Assembly (NCBI RefSeq): GCF_001612635.1
Contig: NZ_BDAV01000006.1
Span: forward strand, 310,001-374,000
Direction of reading: 5' to 3'
Origin: Nocardia africana NBRC 100379
GTDB taxonomy: Bacteria > Actinomycetota > Actinomycetes > Mycobacteriales > Mycobacteriaceae
DNA: 64,000 nt
Shown here: piece by piece, positions 17,991 through 26,574 of the stretch
Position numbering within the stretch: the stretch's first letter is position 1
Layout of the letters: the number at the start of each line of letters is the position of its first letter
Program-made: the position numbers and the translations under genes
Notes under the pieces: model-generated
What the model saw: only the letters and a program-made list of their open reading frames with translations
Database searches by the model: none
What the model was told of the DNA's origin: nothing

Positions 17991-18125
17991 TGCTGCCTCC
18001 GATCAACGAAGTGGCGGCCCGAGCGCACGCCGACTTGCTCAGCGGCCCGTTTTTCGACCGTGAGGCGTGCCGATCCTATCGGACCGCGACCGAATTCGCT
18101 GCGCGCACCATGGGACAGGCCACCG

Positions 18126-18392
18126 TCAGGACGTCGCGTCGGCACCCGCCCGAGACCGGACGAGAGGCTGGCGCACAACGCTTTTCGCTACGAGAGGCGC
18201 CCCCGCGCGGACGGCGTCTGAGGTGCGCCGAAGGCGCAATTTCGCCGTCCACACCGCGACCACCGCCGCATGCACCGCGATGACGATCAGTGATATCGAG
18301 CCGATCACCATGAGCAACGCAATCACGACTGTCCCGGTCCTCTCGAGTTGGATGTCCTGCGTACCGAGACAAAGATGCCCCGGAACCCTCAT
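18126..18392 (-). CDS. Possible small single-pass membrane protein
   Basis: An 88-codon frame in the divergent space between the phosphatase and PAS-ANTAR genes. It contains one clear hydrophobic segment (TVVIALLMVIGSISLIVIAV) followed by a basic tail (KLRLRRTS), which would fit a type III or tail-oriented membrane peptide. No family is recognised. No convincing ribosome site precedes the ATG at 18392, and a GTG near 18323 would keep just the membrane segment and tail. It could be chance, since hydrophobic frames do occur in non-coding DNA. Confidence 0.3.
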   Translation of the reverse strand: MRVPGHLCLGTQDIQLERTGTVVIALLMVIGSISLIVIAVHAAVVAVWTAKLRLRRTSDAVRAGAPLVAKSVVRQPLVRSRAGADATS

Positions 18393-18471
18393 ACCAAACA
18401 GATAACGGGCGCGGGGCACGTCACATCCCGTCCGACCTGGTGTAACGACCGACCACGACACAGCGGATACT

Positions 18472-19161
18472 GTGAAGGTGAGTACGGAACAGTCGCCACG
18501 CATCGCGCCGCTCGATCCACTGACGAGCGTGCTCGGCACCCAGCCATGCGATCGCGTCGGCTGGTTCCGATTCTGGTTCGCCGATCAGCGCTGGGAATGG
18601 TCGGACGAGGCCGCGCAGATGTACGGATATCCCAGCGCCGATACCGAACCCACCACCGAACTGCTCATGTCGCACAAGCACCCCGACGACCGGGAGGAGC
18701 TGGCGGCCAGCATCGCGGTGTCGGTGAAGACCGGCGAGCCGATCTGCGGTCAGCACCGCATCGTCGACGCCGACGGTGACACCCACGAGATCATCGTCGT
18801 CGGCGAACAGCTCACCGACGACGACGGCACGGTGGTCGGGGCCAGCGGATACTTCGTCGATCTCACCGAGACGATCGCCGACGAACGCAACGACGCGCTG
18901 TCGGAAGTGCTGCCCGAGGTGATCGAATCCCGCGCGGTGATCGAACAGGCCAAGGGGGCGCTGACGCTGGCCTACGGCATCAGTCCCGAACAGGCGTTCC
19001 GGGTGCTCAGCTGGCGTTCCCAGGAAACGAACACCAAGCTGCGGGATCTGGCCGCGCAGTTCATGCGCGAGTTCCGCCGCCTGAACGGGGAGAACACCGC
19101 CCTGCGCAGTCGTGTCGACCATATCGTCCTGACCGCCCACCGCCTGATCACGCACGACTGA
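18472..19161 (+). CDS. PAS and ANTAR domain protein (RNA-binding antiterminator type)
   Basis: A 229-residue protein. A PAS-like sensor occupies about residues 30-135 (VGWFRFWFADQRWEWSDE ... GASGYFVDLTE). A short linker and an ANTAR domain follow (about 150-210; ESRAVIEQAKGALTLAYGIS and FRVLSWRSQETNTKLRDLA). ANTAR domains bind paired RNA hairpins and prevent transcription termination, and the PAS domain would gate this. The start is GTG 18472 or GTG 18478; neither has a classical ribosome site. It flanks the partner-switching island, but its targets are unknown. Confidence 0.9.
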   Translation: MKVSTEQSPRIAPLDPLTSVLGTQPCDRVGWFRFWFADQRWEWSDEAAQMYGYPSADTEPTTELLMSHKHPDDREELAASIAVSVKTGEPICGQHRIVDADGDTHEIIVVGEQLTDDDGTVVGASGYFVDLTETIADERNDALSEVLPEVIESRAVIEQAKGALTLAYGISPEQAFRVLSWRSQETNTKLRDLAAQFMREFRRLNGENTALRSRVDHIVLTAHRLITHD

Positions 19162-19177
19162 GCGCCGGCCGATGCGG

Positions 19178-20209
19178 TCAGGAGGCCGCTTCGGCGACGA
19201 CGATCTCGCGGGTCGGCCCGGTGCCGACGGCCGTGGCGTGCGCGTCGATGCGCACCTCGGTGCGGCCGCGGATGGCGCGATCACAGCGTTCGGCCAGATC
19301 GTGGCGGTCGCTGCCCGGTTCCTCGATCGGCAGCAGGACGAGTTCGGCGACGACGCCCTTGGCGCGCAGGACGCGGCGGGCCGAGTCGACGAAGGTGTCC
19401 ACGCCGACGAAGCCGGGGACCGTCGACGTCTCGCCGTCGCGGTTCAGATAGCGCAGCCGGATCGGCTGTACCGGCGTGGCGGTGTCGACCGCGGCCTGGA
19501 ACAACGCGGGCCGCATCCGCCCGTGGGCCCGGCCACACCAAGTGGTGCCCTCGGGGAACATGCCGACCCGCTCCCCCGCCGCCAGCCGCGCCGACATCGC
19601 CGCGATCACCTCGGGCAACTGCCGCAACCGCTCCCGATCGATCGAGATCACTCGCATGAGCCGGGCCAGCTGCCCCAGCACCGGCCACGACACCAGATCG
19701 CCGCGGGCGACGAAGCCCATCGGTGAGACCGCCGCCAACGCCAGCACATCGGCCCATCCGACGTGCCCGGCCACCACCAGCAGACCACGCCCGGAATCAC
19801 CCGAAGCGCCACCGCCGCGCACCGCACCCTCGCCGGCCACACCCTCGCCGACCGCACCGCGCTCGTCCACGACTCGCAAAGCGATTCCGCAGCAGCGCAG
19901 GACGGCCCGTGCGTACCGGCGATGCAAGCCCGTCCGCCGGGCGGGCGGCGTCACCACGTTGACCACCGGAAACGCCACCAGCAACCCCACCACACCCGCG
20001 ATCCGCGCCACACTCCGCACCGCGCCCGCGGTATCGGGCACGGCCACACAGCCGGCGCCGCACGGACTCGCGGGCATCCACGCGTGGACCGCCGGCGGTT
20101 CCGCCACGGGCAGAGGATCGAACGGCGTTTCCGCCGCCGCACCGACGGCCTCGGCCCTGGCCGGTTCGAAAGTGTCTGCGCCGCTTCGTAAATCGGTTGT
20201 CTCGGTCAT
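19178..20209 (-). CDS. 1-acyl-glycerol-3-phosphate acyltransferase family (Rv3026c-like)
   Basis: A 343-residue PlsC/OlsA-family membrane-associated acyltransferase. The catalytic H-x4-D motif is His149-Asp154 in GHVGWAD. The glycerol-phosphate-binding block is FPEGTTW at 219-225. A hydrophobic segment at about 70-88 could anchor it. The N-terminal 60 residues are low in similarity and proline-rich. The start overlaps the stop of the upstream GNAT gene (ATGA). The gene pair equals Rv3026c-Rv3027c by order and family. The same domain pairing occurs in ornithine-lipid synthesis (OlsA/OlsB), so a lipid product is likely, though which lipid is not shown. Confidence 0.88.
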   Translation of the reverse strand: MTETTDLRSGADTFEPARAEAVGAAAETPFDPLPVAEPPAVHAWMPASPCGAGCVAVPDTAGAVRSVARIAGVVGLLVAFPVVNVVTPPARRTGLHRRYARAVLRCCGIALRVVDERGAVGEGVAGEGAVRGGGASGDSGRGLLVVAGHVGWADVLALAAVSPMGFVARGDLVSWPVLGQLARLMRVISIDRERLRQLPEVIAAMSARLAAGERVGMFPEGTTWCGRAHGRMRPALFQAAVDTATPVQPIRLRYLNRDGETSTVPGFVGVDTFVDSARRVLRAKGVVAELVLLPIEEPGSDRHDLAERCDRAIRGRTEVRIDAHATAVGTGPTREIVVAEAAS

Positions 20210-21078
20210 CGTGCTCCTCCGCCCGTATCGCGGGCCCGCGCGGCATCGGCGTCCGATGCGCGGGCGTCCATGGCTCCCGCAGCGCTCTGCAGGCGTTCCA
20301 GGTAGCGGGTGTTGATGGTTTCCAGGCCGAGAAGCGCGACGAAATCCGCGACACCGAAATCCGGGTCGTGGGCCGGTTCACCGCAGATCTCGGCGCCCAG
20401 GCGCAGGTAACCGCGCAGCAGCGGGGGCAGTTTCGGCCGGGCCGGGGCGGCCAGTTCGTCGAGGCCGCGGCCGTCGACCACGACCGGCCGGTACGGGCGA
20501 ACCCGGCGGGCCGGATCACCGGCGTGCTTGCTCAGCAACAGATCCCGGACCGCGGCCACGTTCGCGCCGGGCGGATCGGCGGGGGTGTCGCGCATCGGCA
20601 CCGAGACGCACCCCATCACCCAGTCGTAGCCGGTGAGCTGGATGTAGTGCAGGATCCCGGCCCACATCAGCGTCAGCACCGAGCCGTTGCGATGGTCCGG
20701 AACCACACAGGCGCGGCCCATTTCGACGATCCGGCGCCCTTCGGGATCCATGGCGCTCAGATCGAATTCGGTGGCCGTGTAGTACCCGCCGGCCGCGCGC
20801 ACCTTGTCCGGCGGCAGCATCCGGTAGCAGCCGACGAAGTCGCCGGACGCCTCGTCGCGGACCAGCAGATGATCGCAGTGCTCGTCGAACCGGTCGGCGT
20901 CCAAGCCCTCGGCGCTGAAGGGAATGTCGAATCCGGGTTCGCCGGCGAACACCCGGTAGCGCAGCCGCTGCGCGGCCCGGCGATGGTCGAGATCGGAGGA
21001 CACAACCAGGGAGTACTGTGGCGCCGCCACCCCTGGGCCGGTCGTGCGGGTCGGGTTCAGCACGGACGATGGCGTCAT
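20206..21078 (-). CDS. GNAT-family acyltransferase, OlsB/hemolysin-like (Rv3027c-like)
   Basis: About 290 residues of the GNAT/OlsB-like family, which transfers acyl groups from acyl carrier protein or acyl-CoA to an amine. Visible blocks are RLRYRVFAGEPGFDI, DHLLVRDEASGDFVGCYRML, the central MGRACVVPDHRNG motif and GCVSVPMRDTP. The ATG at 21078 gives a family-like length; an outer GTG at 21165 is also open but neither has a strong ribosome site. It is translationally coupled to the PlsC-like gene, suggesting sequential N- then O-acylation of one lipid (inference from OlsB/OlsA). Confidence 0.87.
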   Translation of the reverse strand: MTPSSVLNPTRTTGPGVAAPQYSLVVSSDLDHRRAAQRLRYRVFAGEPGFDIPFSAEGLDADRFDEHCDHLLVRDEASGDFVGCYRMLPPDKVRAAGGYYTATEFDLSAMDPEGRRIVEMGRACVVPDHRNGSVLTLMWAGILHYIQLTGYDWVMGCVSVPMRDTPADPPGANVAAVRDLLLSKHAGDPARRVRPYRPVVVDGRGLDELAAPARPKLPPLLRGYLRLGAEICGEPAHDPDFGVADFVALLGLETINTRYLERLQSAAGAMDARASDADAARARDTGGGAR

Positions 21079-21256
21079 GGTGTCGATGAAGCCAGGCCGA
21101 TTCGGCGAGGCGGCGACGTTCGAGTGTCGAGCGAATGCCAGTCCGGTGAACGAGATCCCTGTCACACCGAACGTTCATCGCGTCGTTCCCCCGAGTTGGC
21201 CCACCCGCCCGAAACCGCCACGTCGGACGCGGCGACGCGGCGGTAGCGAGCGGCGG

Positions 21257-22018
21257 TCAGGCGTTCTCGCGGGCGAAGCTGCGAGCGCCCACCACCATCA
21301 GCAGGACGGCCACCGCCACCGTCAGGCCGGTGCCCAGGTAGACCTCGGGGACCGCGAAATCACCGCGGAACAGCGCCCGCGCCGCCTCGACCGTGTGCTG
21401 GAACGGATTGATGTCGGCGATGATCCGCAGCCAGTGCGGCGCCAGGCTCATCGGCAGCAGGATGCCCGACAGCAGCATCAGCGGTACCGAGACGCTGTTG
21501 AGCACCGACGCCAGGGTGTCCTCCGAACGCGCCCACAGCGCCAGAGCATAGGACCCCGAGGCCAGCCCGGCCGCCATCACCGAAATCAGCAGCACCGAGG
21601 CGATCAAGCCGAAAGCGCTGGGGCGCAACGAGAACGCCGCCATCGCGACCGCGACCAGGACCAGCGCCTGCACGATCAGCACGACCATGTCCTTGAGCAC
21701 CCGGCCGACCAGCAGTGCGCCGCGGTGGGCCGGGGTGACGCGCTGGCGTTCGATCACGCCGGCCCGCAGTTCCTGCACCATCGCGAATCCCGCGAACATG
21801 GAACCGAACAGTCCGACCTGGATCACCAGTGCGGGCGTGAGCACCTTCCAGGGATCGGTGCCGGCGCCCAGGGCGGGGGCGATCGCCTTCACCAGCGGGC
21901 CGAACAACACCAGATACAGCACGGGCTGACTCAGTCCGATGATCACCCACACCGGATTGCGCAGCTGAGTGCGCAGTTGCGACCAGAACACCAACCCGGT
22001 CTCCCGCAGAAAACTCAT
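21257..22018 (-). CDS. ABC-2 type (DrrB-like) exporter permease
   Basis: A 253-residue integral membrane protein with about six hydrophobic segments and the ABC-2 signature around MLLSGILLPMSLAPHWLRIIADINPFQHTVEAARAL. It pairs with the ATPase immediately upstream; the ATG at 22018 overlaps the ATPase stop (ATGA) after GGGAGGGAAG. DrrAB-type exporters move drugs or lipids outward. The PadR gene upstream suggests drug- or lipid-responsive control. Substrate unknown. Confidence 0.92.
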   Translation of the reverse strand: MSFLRETGLVFWSQLRTQLRNPVWVIIGLSQPVLYLVLFGPLVKAIAPALGAGTDPWKVLTPALVIQVGLFGSMFAGFAMVQELRAGVIERQRVTPAHRGALLVGRVLKDMVVLIVQALVLVAVAMAAFSLRPSAFGLIASVLLISVMAAGLASGSYALALWARSEDTLASVLNSVSVPLMLLSGILLPMSLAPHWLRIIADINPFQHTVEAARALFRGDFAVPEVYLGTGLTVAVAVLLMVVGARSFARENA

Positions 22019-23013
22019 CTTCCCTCCCGCAGCGAACGCCCGGTGACGGTGAGGAACACGTCGTCGAGGCTCGGCCGTTTCACGGTCAGCGCACCGGGCA
22101 CGATGCCGTGCTCGTCCAGTGCGCGCAGCAGCGGCACCACGGCGGCATCGCCGCGCGCCACGGTCAGATGAACCAGCCCGCCGGCGCGCAGTTTCGAGCG
22201 CAACTCCAGCACCGTGTCGGCGATCTCGATCGCGCGATCGGCCTGCGCGTCGGCGATGTCGAGGCTGATCACATCGCCGGATATCCGCTGTTTCAGCTCG
22301 TCCGGTGTGCCGGAGGCGACGATGCCGCCGTGATCCATGACCAGGATCCGGTCGCACAGCACGTCGGCTTCCTCCAGGTAGTGCGTGGTGAGCACGATCG
22401 TCGTGCCCTCGGAGCGCAACCGCCGCACGTGGTCCCAGAGGTTCGCGCGGCTCTGCGGGTCCAGTCCGGTGGTCGGCTCGTCCAGGTAGACCAGTCGCGG
22501 ACGATGCACCAGGCCGAGGGCGATATCGACGCGGCGGCGCTGCCCGCCGGACAGTTCGCGGCAGCGCCGACGGCCGAGCCCGTCCAGGTCCAGCGTCCGC
22601 AGCAGGTGCTCGGCACTCGCCGTCGCCTCGGCCTTGCTCAGGCCGAAAAGCCTTGCCTGCAGGACCAATTGGTCGATCACCAATTCGTCGTCGGTGGTCA
22701 TGCCGCCCTGGGCGACGTAGCCGATGCGGGCGCGGACCTCGCGCGGGGCCTCGCGTAGATCGGCGCCGGCGATCTGCGCCCGTCCCGCCGTCGGGGCGAG
22801 CAGCGTCGCGATCATCCGCAAGGTGGTCGTCTTACCCGCGCCGTTGGGACCCAGCAGTCCCACGATCTCGCCCTCGCGGACCTCGAAGTCCAAGCCGTTC
22901 ACGGCCTGCACCGGTCCCGTTTTCGTCGTGAACGTCCGTGCCAGCCCCCGTACTCGGATCGCCGAGGTGCGGGTGCGGTCACGAACGGTAGCCGTCGTTT
23001 CCATACCGCTCAC
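22015..23013 (-). CDS. DrrA-like ABC transporter ATPase
   Basis: A 332-residue ATP-binding subunit. Walker A GPNGAGKT is at 55-62, the signature LSGGQRRRVD follows, Walker B is LVYLDEPTTGLDP, and a C-terminal DrrA-type extension ends in KRPSLDDVFLTVTG. It energises the adjacent permease. The start is GTG 23013 or ATG 23004; the latter trims three residues. Both lie just downstream of a 20-bp palindrome (23032-23051), a likely PadR operator. Confidence 0.94.
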   Translation of the reverse strand: MSGMETTATVRDRTRTSAIRVRGLARTFTTKTGPVQAVNGLDFEVREGEIVGLLGPNGAGKTTTLRMIATLLAPTAGRAQIAGADLREAPREVRARIGYVAQGGMTTDDELVIDQLVLQARLFGLSKAEATASAEHLLRTLDLDGLGRRRCRELSGGQRRRVDIALGLVHRPRLVYLDEPTTGLDPQSRANLWDHVRRLRSEGTTIVLTTHYLEEADVLCDRILVMDHGGIVASGTPDELKQRISGDVISLDIADAQADRAIEIADTVLELRSKLRAGGLVHLTVARGDAAVVPLLRALDEHGIVPGALTVKRPSLDDVFLTVTGRSLREGR

Positions 23014-23031
23014 GGTAGGAACGACGGCTCA

Positions 23032-23051
23032 AATAGTCAAGCTTTACTATT
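23032..23051. promoter_or_regulatory. 20-bp palindrome between padR and the ABC genes
   Basis: AATAGT, one base, AAGCTT, one base, ACTATT: symmetric at 18 of 20 positions, and AT-rich in a very GC-rich setting. It starts at the last base of the padR stop codon and ends 18 bp before the ATPase start. This suggests the exporter has its own promoter, repressed by the upstream PadR protein. Confidence 0.55.
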
Positions 23052-23692
23052 CAGTCTTGATTATCTGCCGCTCCGGCCTGCTCCCGGGGACGCTCGAAGA
23101 GGGCGTCCGGTGTCGAGGGCCAGACATCCAGCTCGCCGTTCTCGATGCGCCGCAAGGTTTTTCGCGACCACTCCAGGTCGGCGCGGGTGTGGGCGGCGGC
23201 CAGCGCCATCGCGTCGGCCACGTTGTGCGGCTCGGTTTCGGTCGGATCGCCGCTGCCGGACAAGATCCGCTGCTCCTCCCGCTCGTAGTAGGCCAGATCG
23301 GCCTCGAACTTCAGGATGCGGCTGCGCAGCGCCGCGATCACATCGCCGCGGGGCGCGAACGGGAACAGCGCCACCGCCGCGTGATACGGATGTTTCGGCT
23401 GCTCGGCCGACCACAAACCCTCCCGGATCAGGTCGGCGAGCACCTTCTCCCCCTCGGACGTCAGCCGATACGAGGTCCGTTCCGGTCGCGCGCCGTCCTG
23501 GCCCACGCCCTCGACGGCGATGAGCCCGTCGCGCTGCAGGGTGTTCAGCGCACCGTAGACCGAGCCGGGTTTGACGTTGGCCCAGTCGTCGGCATGCCAG
23601 GACAGCAGCTCACGCCGCACGTCGTAACCGTGCACCGGTTGCAGCAGCCGCACCAGGGCCAGCACCAGCAGTCGAGTCGTCGGAACAGCCAT
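23051..23692 (-). CDS. PadR-family transcriptional regulator
   Basis: A 213-residue PadR protein: winged helix at about 5-85 (LLQPVHGYDVRRELLSW, VKPGSVYGALNTLQRDGLI, TSYRLTSEGEKVL) and a C-terminal dimerisation helix region with YYEREEQ. PadR proteins usually repress a neighbouring efflux system. It precedes and is co-oriented with the DrrAB-like genes at 37 bp. The ATG at 23692 is the first good start. Confidence 0.92.
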   Translation of the reverse strand: MAVPTTRLLVLALVRLLQPVHGYDVRRELLSWHADDWANVKPGSVYGALNTLQRDGLIAVEGVGQDGARPERTSYRLTSEGEKVLADLIREGLWSAEQPKHPYHAAVALFPFAPRGDVIAALRSRILKFEADLAYYEREEQRILSGSGDPTETEPHNVADAMALAAAHTRADLEWSRKTLRRIENGELDVWPSTPDALFERPREQAGAADNQD

Positions 23693-23743
23693 ACCGAAAA
23701 TTCTGCCCCCGCCGCCCGGCTGCCACCGCCGCGACCCGGCCGA

Positions 23744-25006
23744 TCACAGCGGGTTGTTCGGATCCCGTTCCGGCAGTGGGCGTTCGGTGATGACCGGGCG
23801 GCCCAGCGGATTGCGGACCCGACGCTTGGCGGCCTGATAGACCTGAATCGTCTCCGCCGCCACCACATCCCAGGCGAAATCGGCGGTCAGCCGAGCGTGA
23901 GCCGCGTAGGCGCGCTGTTGCGCCGCGATCGGATCGTCGAGGACGGCCGTCACCGCCTCGACCAGTCCGGTCACATCCGCCGGTTCGAACGAGGCTCCGG
24001 TGACGCCGTCGATCACCAGTTCACCGAGCCCGCCGGCGGTGGAGGTCACCAGCGGCGTTCCGGCGGCCGCGGCCTCGAGGGCGACGATGCCGAACGGCTC
24101 GTAGCGGCTGGGCAGCACGATCGCGTCGGCGCCGTGCAGCCAGCCCAGCAGTTCGGCGTGGTCCAGGCGGCCGGCGAAATTCACCGCGCGGGCCACCCGA
24201 TGGACCCGCGCACGCTCGCGCAGCCATTCGAACTGGGTGCCCACCCCCGCGATGGTCAGGGTGGCGCCGGGGTGCGCGCGCCGGATCCGCGGCAGTGCGG
24301 CGATGGCATCCTGGACGCCCTTCTCGTATTCGAGCCGGCCCACGTACAGCAGTCGTGGCGGACCCGAACGCGGCGCCCGGTCGCGAAATGCCCACGCCCC
24401 CACGTCGATTCCGTTGCGGATCACCGTCACCGGCACCAGCTCGGGGCCGTAGAGCTTTTCCACCTCGTCCTGCATCGAGGTCGAACAGGTGATGAGGGCA
24501 TCGGATTCGCGGGCCAGCCACCACTCCACCGAATGAACCTGCTTGTTGACCCGGCCCGAGACCCAACCGCTGTGCCGGCCCGCCTCGGTGGCGTGGATGG
24601 TCGAGACCAGCGGCACGTCGTAGTACTCGGCCAGGGCGATCGCCGAATGCGCGACCAGCCAGTCGTGAGCGTGCACCACATCGGGCGCCCAGCCCTCGGC
24701 GATACCCGGTTTGCTCAACGCGATACCGGCGCGGACCATCGCATGCCCCATGGCCAGGGTCCAGGCGAGCATGTCCTCGCCGAAGTCGAAGGCGGGCGGA
24801 TCCTCGGCGACCGCGACCACCAGCACCCGATCCTCGATGAAGGTGTGGGTGGGGTGCGTCGTGGCGTCGGTACCCATCGGCCGGCGGGCCAGCACCACGA
24901 CCTCGTGGCCGGCGGCGGCCAGTTCGACGGCCAGATGATGGACGTGCCGGCCGAGCCCACCGACAACTACCGGTGGGTACTCCCACGACACCATCAAGAT
25001 CTTCAT
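23744..25006 (-). CDS. GT4 alpha-glucosyltransferase (Rv3032-like)
   Basis: A 420-residue GT-B glycosyltransferase of family 4. The N-terminus MKILMVSWEYPPVVVGGLGRH is the glycogen-synthase-like acceptor/donor loop. The C-terminal domain has YVGRLEYEKGVQ and the E-x7-E nucleotide-sugar motif in YEPFGIVALEA. By order and family it matches Rv3032, reported to elongate alpha-1,4-glucan for methylglucose lipopolysaccharide. The ATG at 25006 follows AAGGA and overlaps the GH57 stop (ATGA). Third gene of the methyltransferase-GH57-GT4 operon. Confidence 0.93.
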   Translation of the reverse strand: MKILMVSWEYPPVVVGGLGRHVHHLAVELAAAGHEVVVLARRPMGTDATTHPTHTFIEDRVLVVAVAEDPPAFDFGEDMLAWTLAMGHAMVRAGIALSKPGIAEGWAPDVVHAHDWLVAHSAIALAEYYDVPLVSTIHATEAGRHSGWVSGRVNKQVHSVEWWLARESDALITCSTSMQDEVEKLYGPELVPVTVIRNGIDVGAWAFRDRAPRSGPPRLLYVGRLEYEKGVQDAIAALPRIRRAHPGATLTIAGVGTQFEWLRERARVHRVARAVNFAGRLDHAELLGWLHGADAIVLPSRYEPFGIVALEAAAAGTPLVTSTAGGLGELVIDGVTGASFEPADVTGLVEAVTAVLDDPIAAQQRAYAAHARLTADFAWDVVAAETIQVYQAAKRRVRNPLGRPVITERPLPERDPNNPL

Positions 25007-26574
25007 GCCGGTCCTTCTGTTGCTCCCGCCGAGCGGTGACCGACTGCGGGGATGTCCGTACCTCGTGCGTCGAGTCGGCGCGCGTCGAGAGCGGGGAAGA
25101 ATCCGTCGGCCGCGTACCATCCTGCCGCCAACTGCCGTGCTTTGGCGAGTTGGCCCGCGGTGACGGCCGCGGCGATCTCGCGGACGGCATGCGCGTGCTG
25201 ATGCGCGCGGTCGCGGGCGTAGCCGGCCGCGGAATCCTTGCTGACCATGAACGCCCAGTCACTGGAGACGGCCAGAATCGCCTCGCGCAGCAGCTGATCG
25301 GCGACTGGGTCGCGCAGGCCGTCGGACTGCGCGGCCATCTTGTCCAGGGTGTCCAGGGCCGCACGCACGATCTCGGCGTTGAGCTCGACCAGGTCGCGGA
25401 CCTGATCACCGGCCCACACCCGCCAGTCCTTACCCGACCCCCACGAGGAATCGGCCAGCTCGACGGGTTCGCCGACGAAGCCGTCCGCCCGGGCATCGGC
25501 CAGGGTGCCGACGGTGACCCCGGCCTCGGGCAGCGCGCGCAACACCTGTTCCAGCCACTGCGGCCCCTCGTGCCACCAGTGGCCGAACAGTTCGGTGTCG
25601 AAGGCCGCCACCACCAGCGCGGGCCGGCCGATGCGCTCAAATTCGGTGATCAGCCGTTCGCGCACGGTCGCCACGAAATCGGCGACATCGCGTTCGATCG
25701 CCGCCGCGGCGGCCGCGGGATCATAGGGCGCCTTGTCCGGACCGGCGACCTGTTTACCGGTGACACGGGCCGGCTTGAGACCGGTCTCGTGGTCGTAGTG
25801 GTGGAAATCGCGGTAGTGGGCCTGGCCCGGATATCCGGATTTCGGCGACCACACCCGGTAGCTGACCTGCAGATCTCGCCCGAACGCGACGACATCGCTG
25901 TCCCAGACGGGCCGGCCGAGGGTGGTGTCGCCACGTAGCGCCGGACCATCCACCATGAAATGCGTCACACCCGCCGCGGCATAGCCCTGTTCCATCCCCG
26001 GAGTGAAGCCACATTCCGGCGCCCAGATCCCCGCCGGGGTGTGCCCCCAGCGATGCCGCGCATCGGCCAGACCTTCGCGCAACTGGAAGTCGCGCAGGCG
26101 TGAATCGAGCAGCGGCTGGAACGGATGCGCCAGCGGACCGCCCAGCAGTTCGATCGCCTCGGCGTCGATCAGCTCCCGCCACACCGGCGAACCGCCGTGC
26201 CGCCACCGCTGCTCGAAATCGGCGAGAGCCTCGGCGGCCAGCGCGTGTTCGTAGCCACCCAGCTCGCGCTTGCCGGCCATCGACGCCTCGTCGGCACGCA
26301 TCTGCCAGTTCCCCAGCCAGTGATGCATGGCCGCCAGCGCGTGCGGGTCGTCGAGCTGGGCGGCCAGCACCGGCGTGATGCCGAAGCTGAGCAGATGCGA
26401 ACGACCTTCTGCGGCAAGGGTTCTCAGCACCCGGGCCACCGGCAGATAGGACGCCGCCCACGATTGATACAGCCACTCCTCACCCACCGGCCAGCGGCCG
26501 TGATGCACGAGCCAGGGCAGATGAGAATGCAGGACCAGGCTGAACCGGCCCGGCACCGCTCGCGAATCGCTCAC
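25003..26574 (-). CDS. GH57 glycoside hydrolase / alpha-glucan branching enzyme (Rv3031-like)
   Basis: A 523-residue GH57-family enzyme. The N-terminal strand with LVLHSHLPWLVHHG and the GIWAPECGF block (the likely nucleophile Glu lies in this type of motif) are present, with FDTELFGHWWHEG supplying the second catalytic acid region. Family members of this type introduce alpha-1,6 branches into alpha-1,4-glucan. The GTG at 26574 overlaps the methyltransferase stop (GTGA). The operon order equals Rv3030-Rv3031-Rv3032, linked to polymethylated polysaccharide synthesis. Confidence 0.92.
   Translation of the reverse strand: MSDSRAVPGRFSLVLHSHLPWLVHHGRWPVGEEWLYQSWAASYLPVARVLRTLAAEGRSHLLSFGITPVLAAQLDDPHALAAMHHWLGNWQMRADEASMAGKRELGGYEHALAAEALADFEQRWRHGGSPVWRELIDAEAIELLGGPLAHPFQPLLDSRLRDFQLREGLADARHRWGHTPAGIWAPECGFTPGMEQGYAAAGVTHFMVDGPALRGDTTLGRPVWDSDVVAFGRDLQVSYRVWSPKSGYPGQAHYRDFHHYDHETGLKPARVTGKQVAGPDKAPYDPAAAAAAIERDVADFVATVRERLITEFERIGRPALVVAAFDTELFGHWWHEGPQWLEQVLRALPEAGVTVGTLADARADGFVGEPVELADSSWGSGKDWRVWAGDQVRDLVELNAEIVRAALDTLDKMAAQSDGLRDPVADQLLREAILAVSSDWAFMVSKDSAAGYARDRAHQHAHAVREIAAAVTAGQLAKARQLAAGWYAADGFFPALDARRLDARGTDIPAVGHRSAGATEGPA

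Noticed and set aside
15046..18221. Long plus-strand open frames opposite the histidine kinase and PP2C genes
   Set aside because: Both are mirror frames of well-conserved signalling proteins and contain no motif.
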